Assembly: GCA_902541745.1 (NCBI GenBank)
Contig: CACBRW010000007.1
Location: forward strand, 1 to 43,419
Direction of reading: 5' to 3'
Source: an uncultured Pelagibacteraceae bacterium
Lineage (GTDB): Bacteria; Pseudomonadota; Alphaproteobacteria; Pelagibacterales; Pelagibacteraceae
DNA: 43,419 nt
The first letter of the stretch is position 1. Every line of letters begins with the position of its first letter. The translations under genes and the position numbers were made by a program. Positions 34,629-41,615 of the stretch are shown here, piece by piece. The notes under the pieces were generated by a model. That model had not been told where the DNA came from, searched no databases, and saw nothing but the letters and a program-made list of their open reading frames with translations.

Positions 34629-35422
34629 TTTTTCCACAATAGCTTTTTGTTTGGCTCTATGTCCTCATTTGGCATTATATCGATAAGTTTAAGATTTTTT
34701 TTATTTGGTTTTTCTGTAAATCTTGATACAGCATCATTTATCCATTTTTCACCTTCTGTAAAATTTTCATCTCCAGAATAAAAATCAGATTTTGATGGTG
34801 GTTTTCTTCCAACAAGTTCAGAAAAGTGTTTAACCCAATTTTTTTGATATTCACAATCTTGAAATTCATCTGGCATTAGTAAATATTTTGTTAGAACTTG
34901 ATTTATTGCTGCTGTGAAAATAAAAACTTTAAAAAAATTTGACTCCTTTAAAAGGACTTTAAGACCATAATTTTTTTTAAAATAAACAGTTGGGATTTCA
35001 TCAGGGCTTACCTCAATTTCAAAAATTCCATCCTGCTCCCTCTCTGCATATTTTAATAAAGTACTTCCTTGTTTAGGTTTAATTGGTTCTATTAAACATA
35101 AAATATTTTTATTTTTATCAACTATCTTAAAAGAAAAATTTAAACCATCTCTAGAAGTTTCCACATCTTTTATTTCACTCAAAGGATTTTCAACAGTCCC
35201 AAAATCAAAAGGGGTTGAAACAAAATTATCACCAGATGTAGAATAAAGTTGAATTCTGATCTTTGAGTCACCAGGAAAGTCTCTTTTTTTATCAAAGTTA
35301 AAAAATGGTTCAAACTTTATACCGTTGTCGGTATCATAAATTTTTATTTCAACCTCTGGATTATCACCACCAGTTCTTAAGAAATCTTTTCTTCCAGTAT
35401 AATTAAAAGTACTTACACCCAT
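34625..35422 (-). CDS. Unrecognised island protein, 265 aa
   Basis: I do not recognise this protein. It begins MGVSTFNYTGRKDFLRTGGD. The first half is rich in predicted beta strands (VEIKIYDTDNGIKFEPFF, SKIRIQLYSTSGDNFVSTPFDFG, LNFSFKIVDKNKNILCLIEP). The second half is helical, with NYGLKVLLKESNFFKVFIFTAAINQVLTKYL and ENFTEGEKWINDAVSRF. There is no signal peptide, membrane helix or clear catalytic motif. It lies three bases after the GHKL ATPase and overlaps the next gene by four, so it should be made with them and may be a structural or adaptor subunit. Confidence refers to it being a real gene. Confidence 0.85.
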   Translation of the reverse strand: MGVSTFNYTGRKDFLRTGGDNPEVEIKIYDTDNGIKFEPFFNFDKKRDFPGDSKIRIQLYSTSGDNFVSTPFDFGTVENPLSEIKDVETSRDGLNFSFKIVDKNKNILCLIEPIKPKQGSTLLKYAEREQDGIFEIEVSPDEIPTVYFKKNYGLKVLLKESNFFKVFIFTAAINQVLTKYLLMPDEFQDCEYQKNWVKHFSELVGRKPPSKSDFYSGDENFTEGEKWINDAVSRFTEKPNKKNLKLIDIMPNEDIEPNKKLLWKK

Positions 35423-35425
35423 ATT

Positions 35426-37559
35426 CTAATTTTCAATTTTTCCTACCCATGGTCTAATAGTCAGGTCAGAGGGCACTCCCTTTTTTGAAGAAAGTTTATT
35501 TGTTATTAATTCATAATAAAAATCACTATTTTCAACTTTAAATGTAATTAAATTTCCTTCTTCCCCACCTTCATCTAAATCCTTTAGTCCTTTTTTTTCA
35601 ATATTAAACTTTGATCCTATATCCTTTTTAAAATGAAAATCATTTATAGGATCATAAAATTTTTTACTTCTCTTGCCGCCATATTTTTGAAGATCTTCAT
35701 AAATATGCAGCCTTACATTACAAGGATATAAATCTTTACAATTATTTAATAATCGTTTTTCTAATTTCTTTTTTTGTTTTTTTAGCCTATTTAAATCATC
35801 CTCTGTAATATCTTTTTCTTTTGCTTCATCATCTTTCAATTCTTTTTTCTCTTTCTTTTTCTTATCAATTTCAATTAATTTATTTATCTCATCAATATTT
35901 TTTTGAGTTTCCTTTTCAACATCTGATCCTGAAATTGCAAAGCCATATTTTTTATTTTTTTCTAATTTCCTAATTTCATAAATTTTTGGATCATCAAATA
36001 AATATTTTGGAATTTTAAATCTAGTTACTTTTCCGTTTCCATCAGTATCTGAAGAGCTTTCATCCTCATTCTCATCATCATCACCAAATCCAAACCAATC
36101 TTTTGTAGCATCAATACTTTTGGACTCAGCATCACTCTCTACAAGAGCGTTATGAAATGACTCAGATAAATTTTTAATAAGTCTAATTTCATTACTAGGC
36201 CTAACATAAATGTTTTTTTCTTTTAAAGTTGCTGCATCAAAAGTTTTATGATTTTCAGATTCTGATAGTCTGCAAAATTCTGCGGTTTCTTGATCATCTA
36301 TAATTGTCAATCCATGAACGTCTCTCTGATCAAATTTTCTTTCACCAGAAACAGGCATTAGCTGTCTAATTAAATCATCGCACCCATGATTTGACTCTGT
36401 TTTTTTAATAAAAAATTTCACTGATGCGTCAAAACTTGAATTATCTTGCTTTTCAATATTAAAAGTTGCTTTTACACCAATTAATTTTTCATTATCAAAA
36501 TCTTTAGAAAGTCTATCTAATTCCTCTTTTGATATAAAATTTTTTTTAAATTTTGAAGAATGCTCATCAATCTTTAAAATAAAAAAATCCTCATTATTAA
36601 AAGCACTTACATTGTTAAGAAAATCAAAATATTTCTTATATTTATTTAATTCTTCAGGTAAGTGTTTTTTGACAAAATCTATAATTTTTTCTCTGTTTAA
36701 AATTTGTCCATTAATCTCAAGTTCTATTTGATTGTTAAAAATTGCATATCTGTATCTATCAACAATATTTCTATACATTAATTTCCATGAACAAACTTCT
36801 TGGTTTGGAAATGGAACAATCATACTCAAACCTGGTTCATCAAATTCTCTAGTTAATTTTAAACCCTGATGTATCTCTTTAAGTTTATTTTCATCCATAA
36901 CAGGTGAAAAATAATCATTTTTCATTACACCAAATCTTGCGAATGGGTCTAAACTATTTCCATTTTTATCCTCATTTTTTCCTAATACTGACAAACCACA
37001 AAATATTTTTTTTCCTTTTTTTTTATCTGATGGCACAGAGTAAGAAAAAAATGTCTGAATATTAGATGAGTATGCAAAAGTTAATCTTCCAATTCCAACG
37101 CTGCCTCCTTTACCTTTTTCTTTATCACCTGAAAATATAGACCACCAGAAAGCATAAAAGTCATTTCTTTTATTATCTATTTTCCTTTTGTGAATATCTG
37201 GATCTCCTGTAATACCAGTTGTATTAAAATCCTCAAATAACAAACAAGGTACCTCTTTAATTTTTTTATTTAATATATCTTTATTTTCATTTTCTATTGC
37301 GTCTGATTTATCAATGAAATCTTTAAAATTTTCATCTACTAAATTTTCGTGAAAAAAGTCATAAGAAACTTTTACTAAAGAAATTTTGATTTTCGGTTTT
37401 TTTCCCTTCTTGAGAGTTATCACCTGTATTTTGAGTACCCTCTTCACCTAATGGAGTAGAATGTTCATCAAAAAAATTTTTTCTTATAGGAGGCAATGAT
37501 GGAGCTGTAATGTTTGGTCTGTAACTCTCTCGATGCCAATAAGGCAAATTTTTACTCAT
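35426..37559 (-). CDS. GHKL ATPase, MutL/MORC-like, of the island (one frameshift)
   Basis: This is a large ATPase of the HSP90/MutL superfamily, about 710 residues after correction. The N-box is read as EEGTQNTGDN (Glu40, Asn44, Asp47), the G1 motif as EDFNTTGITG (Asp110) and the G2 lid as GKGGSVGIGRLTFAYSS (about 149-165). Below this lies an S5-like and long charged helical region (KKKKEKKELKDDEAKEKD) with no recognised fold. The frame breaks at a coding-strand A7 run (37397-37403). Removing one A joins the N-box to the rest. MutL/MORC-type ATPases have been reported in predicted restriction-modification operons. The start overlaps the 92-aa gene by eight bases. Confidence 0.82.
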
Positions 37560-37830
37560 AATTTTTCAACTCTCTTTTTATAACCTTGATTTCATTTAAG
37601 CATTTGCTTAAAATAAATCTGCTTTTTAAAACTTTGATAAATTTTAGTGTATTAGTTGGTAAATTAAGTATTTTGTTTAATAAAAATAATATTTTATTAT
37701 TTTTATAAAACTCTAATTCTGTTTTTTTTGTAAATTCAACACTCTGTAAATATATTGTATAATCCTTTGCAAATTCTTGAGCGTATTGCAATCTATCCTG
37801 CAAACAAGAATGGAAATAATTTTTTTTCAA
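37552..37830 (-). CDS. Hypothetical island protein, 92 aa
   Basis: The function is unknown. It has a Lys-rich helical composition, with two Cys (in HSCLQDRLQYAQEFAKDY and SKCLNEIK) and a stretch FLLNKILNLPTNTLKFIKVL that is amphipathic rather than membrane-spanning. It precedes the GHKL ATPase and overlaps its start by eight bases, the best evidence that it is translated. The start at the ATG at 37830 is not backed by a clear ribosome site. Confidence 0.6.
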   Translation of the reverse strand: MKKNYFHSCLQDRLQYAQEFAKDYTIYLQSVEFTKKTELEFYKNNKILFLLNKILNLPTNTLKFIKVLKSRFILSKCLNEIKVIKRELKNYE

Positions 37831-37855
37831 TCAAATTCCTTTATAGTTATTTTTT

Positions 37856-38040
37856 AACGCGTACAAGCTACATAGAAAGAAAGAAAGGTGTAGCTTTGCA
37901 CGCATTAAAATTTGCACAGTTAACTTGCTAATTGCAACTTTTGAACTTAAGCATAAGACAAAACCAGGATGCACTCTGGTGAGAGGTTTACTATAAGTTC
38001 TAACGATAGAGTTGCATACCGTGTATGACAACCTCCTCTT
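37856..38040 (-). ncRNA. Candidate structured RNA or leader in the island
   Basis: This stretch of about 185 bases between two small genes is visibly richer in G and C than its surroundings and contains several strong inverted repeats. Hairpin A (38009-38035) has an 11-bp stem with two single-base bulges and a three-base loop. Hairpin B (37963-37980) has ACCAG/CTGGT. Hairpin C (37859-37903) has about 12 paired bases with one bulge and one mismatch around an 18-base loop. GAGAGGTT and AACCTCCTC also pair around A. A 79-codon open frame across it (37831-38070) has no family character. Strand is assumed from the operon direction. No known RNA family is recognised. Confidence 0.4.
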
Positions 38041-38072
38041 TATAACGTGCATCAATTCCATAATTCGCATAA

Positions 38073-38420
38073 TTAAAAGTATTTTTTTTCCCTATCTACT
38101 TTTGTAAAAGCATGCCTCAAATTACTTAAAGCATCCTGTAAATTTTTTATGATAACTTTGGCCTCCTCATCTGAATACTCATAGCTATTTTTATTAGCCA
38201 TGTTCTCACACAGTCCAATTGCTTCAATAGCTCTTTTAAGCCTTTTTTCCCTGTATTTGATAAATCTCTCTCTTCGGGTTAGCTTTTTTTCTTTATCCTC
38301 TTCTGACATTTTTTTTCCTTTCTTTTCTATTTTGTCTAAAGCGTTCAATTCTCTTGTTATTTCCCATAAATTGAGGTTTTTTCTCTCAAAAATACCAATA
38401 TAACTACCTAAACTATCCAT
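38073..38420 (-). CDS. Charged helical hypothetical protein at head of island operon
   Basis: The function is unknown. The product is almost wholly helical and charged, with RRERFIKYREKRLKRAIEAI, NSYEYSDEEAKVIIKNLQ and DALSNLRHAFTKVD; there is no clear helix-turn-helix. Two starts are possible. The ATG at 38420 gives 115 residues and would be nearly leaderless from the proposed promoter. The ATG at 38309 gives 78 residues and has a good GAAAGGA ribosome site eight bases upstream. As the first gene opposite the methyltransferase it occupies the place of a controller protein in some restriction-modification systems, but that is inference. Confidence 0.6.
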   Translation of the reverse strand: MDSLGSYIGIFERKNLNLWEITRELNALDKIEKKGKKMSEEDKEKKLTRRERFIKYREKRLKRAIEAIGLCENMANKNSYEYSDEEAKVIIKNLQDALSNLRHAFTKVDREKKYF

Positions 38421-38427
38421 AAACCTC

Positions 38428-38456
38428 TATATAATACAACATTATTGTTTTGTCTA
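38428..38456 (-). promoter_or_regulatory. Putative promoter of the leftward island operon
   Basis: On the minus strand TAGACA (38451-38456) and TATATA (38428-38433) are separated by exactly 17 bases. The predicted start, near 38421, is immediately before the ATG at 38420. The call rests on hexamer resemblance only. Confidence 0.4.
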
Positions 38457-38490
38457 GTGTTATTTTTAAATTATTTGTATATTTTTGTTC

Positions 38491-38519
38491 TGTGTAATAC
38501 ATTTTGCTTTTATTACACA
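38491..38519. promoter_or_regulatory. Putative operator: perfect 9-bp inverted repeat
   Basis: TGTGTAATA at 38491-38499 and TATTACACA at 38511-38519 are exact inverted copies separated by 11 bases. The repeat lies in the 124-base divergent region, 25 bases before the methyltransferase ATG and about 35 bases from the opposing promoter. The centre-to-centre distance of 20 bases (two helical turns) suits a dimeric repressor. The methyltransferase itself or the small first-gene product could bind it. It could instead form a leader hairpin if transcription starts upstream. Confidence 0.5.
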
Positions 38520-38544
38520 ACATTATGGCTATATTGTGAGTTGT

Positions 38545-39741
38545 ATGAAAAAAAAAATAGCTGAATTATTCTGTGGTGCTGGAGGTTTTGCTGAAGGAGC
38601 CAAAGAAGCAGGATTTAAACATGTATGGGGTGTCGACAATCATCAGGACTCTTGTAAATCATTTGAAGATAACCAGGGATGCGAGTCTTATTGTGAAGAT
38701 ATTGAAAATTTTACTAAACCTTCGAGACTAAAGAAAATTAGAGAAAATCATGGAGATATAGATGGTCTATTATTTGGTTTTCCATGCAATGATTTTAGTT
38801 TGGTTGGAAAAAATCAAAAAATGGAAGGTAAATTTGGAGGGCTTTACAAGTATGCATGCAAAGTTCTTAACTTTTTTGAACCAGAATTTTTTGTTGCTGA
38901 AAATGTTACAGCTCTTGGAAAAAAATTAAAATTTAATTCATCTGAACAATTACTTGTAAAAGATATTTTTGATAAAGAAAAGTTACAAAATCAAAATTAT
39001 CAGAATTTTAAAAAAATAATGGGAGATCTGGCAAATTGTACTGAAAATGGTTATCGAATTTATGCAGATAATTATAAATTTGAGGAATATGGTGTTCCTC
39101 AAACTAGACACAGAATTATATTAGTTGGATTTAGAGAAGATTATTTTATCAAAAACAAAATAAATTTTGAAAAACCAAAAAAAATTGAGGGTGACTTTGT
39201 AACCTGTAAAAAAGCTTTAGACAAAATACCAAAATGGGCAACACACCAGGAAAAAACCAAACATGATGATAAAGTAATCAGACGTTTACAAAAAACAGCT
39301 GAAGGCAAAAACGTTTGGGATTTAGGAAATGATGAAGACGGATTACCAGGTGTCAAAAAAGCAAGAATGAGTCATATTTACAAAAGATTAGATAGTTCAA
39401 AACCTGCTTATACAGTAACTGGAAGTGGTGGTGGCGGAACCCATGTTTATCATTATAAAGAAGACAGAGCTTTAACAAATAGAGAAAGAGCAAGATTACA
39501 AACTTTTCCTGATAAATATAATTTTTTTGGTGGTAAAGAGTCTGTTAGAAGACAAATCGGAATGGCAGTTCCAGTGCTGGGAGCAGAAAAAATAATGAAA
39601 GCTGTAAAAAAATCTTTGAAAAAATCAAAAAAACAAATTTCTTTTCATCACGATTGGATGATTAAAGGAAAAGGGAAGGATTTATATTTTACTGGAAAAG
39701 AAGATTTAAGTCCTCAGATGAGTTTTGATTTTAATAATTAA
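38545..39741 (+). CDS. C5-cytosine DNA methyltransferase (Dcm-type)
   Basis: This enzyme transfers methyl from S-adenosylmethionine to C5 of cytosine in DNA. The motifs are in order: I, ELFCGAGGFAEGAKEAGF (residue 6 on); IV, FGFPCNDFS with the catalytic Cys; VI, FVAENVTAL; VIII, QTRHRIILVG. Then come the variable target region (about 210-280), IX, NRERARLQTFP, and X, RRQIGMAVPVLGAEKI. The 398 residues start at the ATG at 38545, since the family begins at motif I; the frame from 38485 adds only a non-conserved leader. The target site cannot be read from sequence. It is divergent from the GHKL/Vsr operon and is the presumed protective partner. Confidence 0.94.
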   Translation: MKKKIAELFCGAGGFAEGAKEAGFKHVWGVDNHQDSCKSFEDNQGCESYCEDIENFTKPSRLKKIRENHGDIDGLLFGFPCNDFSLVGKNQKMEGKFGGLYKYACKVLNFFEPEFFVAENVTALGKKLKFNSSEQLLVKDIFDKEKLQNQNYQNFKKIMGDLANCTENGYRIYADNYKFEEYGVPQTRHRIILVGFREDYFIKNKINFEKPKKIEGDFVTCKKALDKIPKWATHQEKTKHDDKVIRRLQKTAEGKNVWDLGNDEDGLPGVKKARMSHIYKRLDSSKPAYTVTGSGGGGTHVYHYKEDRALTNRERARLQTFPDKYNFFGGKESVRRQIGMAVPVLGAEKIMKAVKKSLKKSKKQISFHHDWMIKGKGKDLYFTGKEDLSPQMSFDFNN

Positions 39742-39756
39742 ATGATAAGATAATAA

Positions 39757-39888
39757 ATGGAATTAATTTTTATATTAAAAATTTTATTTGTTATAGGTGC
39801 TCTTATTGCGCTTTATGCTGTGATAAGAAATCTTGATATTATCAAAATTATATTAATTTATTGGAAAGACTTAATTTTTAGAAAGTAA
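39757..39888 (+). CDS. Possible 43-aa single-pass membrane protein
   Basis: A short open frame starts 15 bases after the methyltransferase stop. It encodes one hydrophobic helix (about residues 3-22), then a second amphipathic stretch and a basic end (KDLIFRK). Its last 18 bases overlap the convergent hisG. There is no family evidence. It is listed because its composition is protein-like and because it fills the 129-base gap at the right edge of the island. Confidence 0.35.
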   Translation: MELIFILKILFVIGALIALYAVIRNLDIIKIILIYWKDLIFRK

Positions 39889-40563
39889 TTTTACTATTTT
39901 TTTAAGACCCATTTTATTATTGGATGACTTAGAAATCATCATGCAGGCCTCTGATCTTAATATTTCTCCATCCTTCAAAATACGTAGATTGTTTGCTTTT
40001 AACGTTTCTCCGGTAGAAGTGATATCTGTAATTATTTCCGATGAGCCGGTAAAAGGATAAGCTTCAGTTGCACCCAAACTATCAATTAATTTGAATTGAG
40101 TAACGCCCTTTGAAAACAAAAATTCCCTTGTTAAGTTTGGATATTTTGTTGCTACTCTTAATCTTTTCTTTTTCTTATCTTTAAATTCAAATGCAATTTC
40201 CTCTAAATCTGCAACTGTTTGTACATCTATCCATGGATCAGGAATTGCAACTACTAATGTGGCCTTCCCAAAATTATATCTTTTAAACACATTGACTTTC
40301 TTTTGAGTGTTAATTTCACTTTCCTTTAATAAATCAAAGCCAGAAAAACCTATGTCTAAAGATCCGTCTCCAAGTCTTTCTATGATCTCTCTTGCATGAA
40401 GATATAAAATCTTAATATTTTTAAATTGTTTTATTGATCCTAAAAGGTCTCTCTCTCCTCTTTCAGAAATGAGATTTAATTTATTTTTTTTAAAAATATT
40501 TAAAACATCTTTTCTAAGTCTACCTTTGCTTGGAATTCCAATATTTAAAATATTTTTTGTCAT
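39871..40563 (-). CDS. hisG: ATP phosphoribosyltransferase, short form catalytic subunit
   Basis: HisG performs the first, feedback-controlled step of histidine synthesis. The 230 residues lack the C-terminal regulatory domain, so this is the short form that works with HisZ. Visible blocks are IGIPSKGRLRKDVLNIF, DGSLDIGFSGFDLL, VATKYPNLTREF and the phosphate loop DSLGATEAYPFTGSSEIITDITSTGETL. The start shares a base with the hisZ stop (TAATG). Confidence 0.95.
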   Translation of the reverse strand: MTKNILNIGIPSKGRLRKDVLNIFKKNKLNLISERGERDLLGSIKQFKNIKILYLHAREIIERLGDGSLDIGFSGFDLLKESEINTQKKVNVFKRYNFGKATLVVAIPDPWIDVQTVADLEEIAFEFKDKKKKRLRVATKYPNLTREFLFSKGVTQFKLIDSLGATEAYPFTGSSEIITDITSTGETLKANNLRILKDGEILRSEACMMISKSSNNKMGLKKIVKLLSKN

Positions 40564-41615
40564 TAGTAATTTAAATTTAAAGCAGCACCAACTGCTGGAG
40601 TTTGTTTTTTTGATCCTAAGTCTGAAATTAAACCATCATAACGTCCACCATTAATAATATTTTTTAATGATTTTTTGGATTTAATATCAATCTTAAAAAC
40701 CATTCCGGTGTAATATTCTAGTTGCCTTCCAAAGGATGCTGAAAATACTACATTTAATTTTGAAACCTTATTATTAGAGATTGGAAAATATTTTTGATCT
40801 ACAGCTAAATTTATTTTGTTTTTTTTAAAAAATTTATTTAACTCAATTGCTGCTTTATTTATGGGACATTTAATTTTTAAGAAATCTTTAATTATTTTTG
40901 AAACATTCTTTCCTTTACTAGCTCTTCTAGGATCTTTTATTTTCTGATCAAACCTTTTTAATATTTCATTAATTGTTCTTCCTGCAACAATATTTGATAA
41001 ATCCTCTTTAAGCATTTTCACGTAACGCTTTTTATCTATTTCGACAATTGTCGGATCTACATCTGAATTAGTTTCTAATCTTTTTAATAAATCATTAAAA
41101 TATTCTTCTCTCCAGAAGTGTCTGGATAATCGTAGCTTCCATCTCTTTGGAATATCCAATTTTGAAATTAACAAATTAAATATTTCAACATTTCCAATAG
41201 TAAGTGTTCCTGAAGAATATTTGATATTTTGAAGCGATTTAAGAGATGTATTTATAATTTCTTTATCATCATTTTTTTCATCCTTAGATCCTAAAATTTC
41301 AAATCCAATTTGATTTCTAATGATCGAATCTTTTTTGTTTTGTGATTTTCGATAAGCTTGACCACTGTAAAAAATTTTTTCTTTACCTTTTAAATTATTT
41401 TCTAAATATCTTAAACAAGATGCAATCGTCAAATCTGGTCTTAGACATAACTCACTTCCATTCTGATCAGTAAAAGAAAAGATAAATTTTCTAAAATTTT
41501 CTCCCGATCTTTGAACGATATGATTGGCCTCAATTACTGAGGGTAAATCAATATATTTAAAACCCCTAGATTTTACTGATCTAAGGATATTTTCAGATAA
41601 GTTTTTTGACTTCAT
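40563..41615 (-). CDS. hisZ: ATP phosphoribosyltransferase regulatory subunit HisZ
   Basis: HisZ is a HisRS paralogue without synthetase activity that activates short HisG and senses histidine. The 350-residue protein resembles the class II synthetase core: SRGFKYIDLPSVIEAN, SELCLRPDLTIASCLRYL, FYSGQAYR, IGFEILGS, and the late EYYTGMVFKI and GGRYDGLISDLG. The ATG at 41615 overlaps the hisS end by 23 bases. The order hisS-hisZ-hisG is a common alphaproteobacterial arrangement. Confidence 0.93.
   Translation of the reverse strand: MKSKNLSENILRSVKSRGFKYIDLPSVIEANHIVQRSGENFRKFIFSFTDQNGSELCLRPDLTIASCLRYLENNLKGKEKIFYSGQAYRKSQNKKDSIIRNQIGFEILGSKDEKNDDKEIINTSLKSLQNIKYSSGTLTIGNVEIFNLLISKLDIPKRWKLRLSRHFWREEYFNDLLKRLETNSDVDPTIVEIDKKRYVKMLKEDLSNIVAGRTINEILKRFDQKIKDPRRASKGKNVSKIIKDFLKIKCPINKAAIELNKFFKKNKINLAVDQKYFPISNNKVSKLNVVFSASFGRQLEYYTGMVFKIDIKSKKSLKNIINGGRYDGLISDLGSKKQTPAVGAALNLNY

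Noticed and set aside
37856-38040. Group II intron domain V or retron RNA
   Set aside because: The main hairpin lacks the catalytic triad and tetraloop expected of domain V, and no reverse transcriptase gene is in the window.
37831-38070. 79-codon open frame on the minus strand
   Set aside because: It has no family character, its composition follows the hairpin-rich DNA, and it spans all the inverted repeats. The region is better described as a structured stretch.
33055-39741. Known DISARM, BREX or Dnd system
   Set aside because: None of their marker genes (DrmA/B helicase pair, PglZ, BrxC/L, DndC/D) is present. Only the methyltransferase is shared with some of them.
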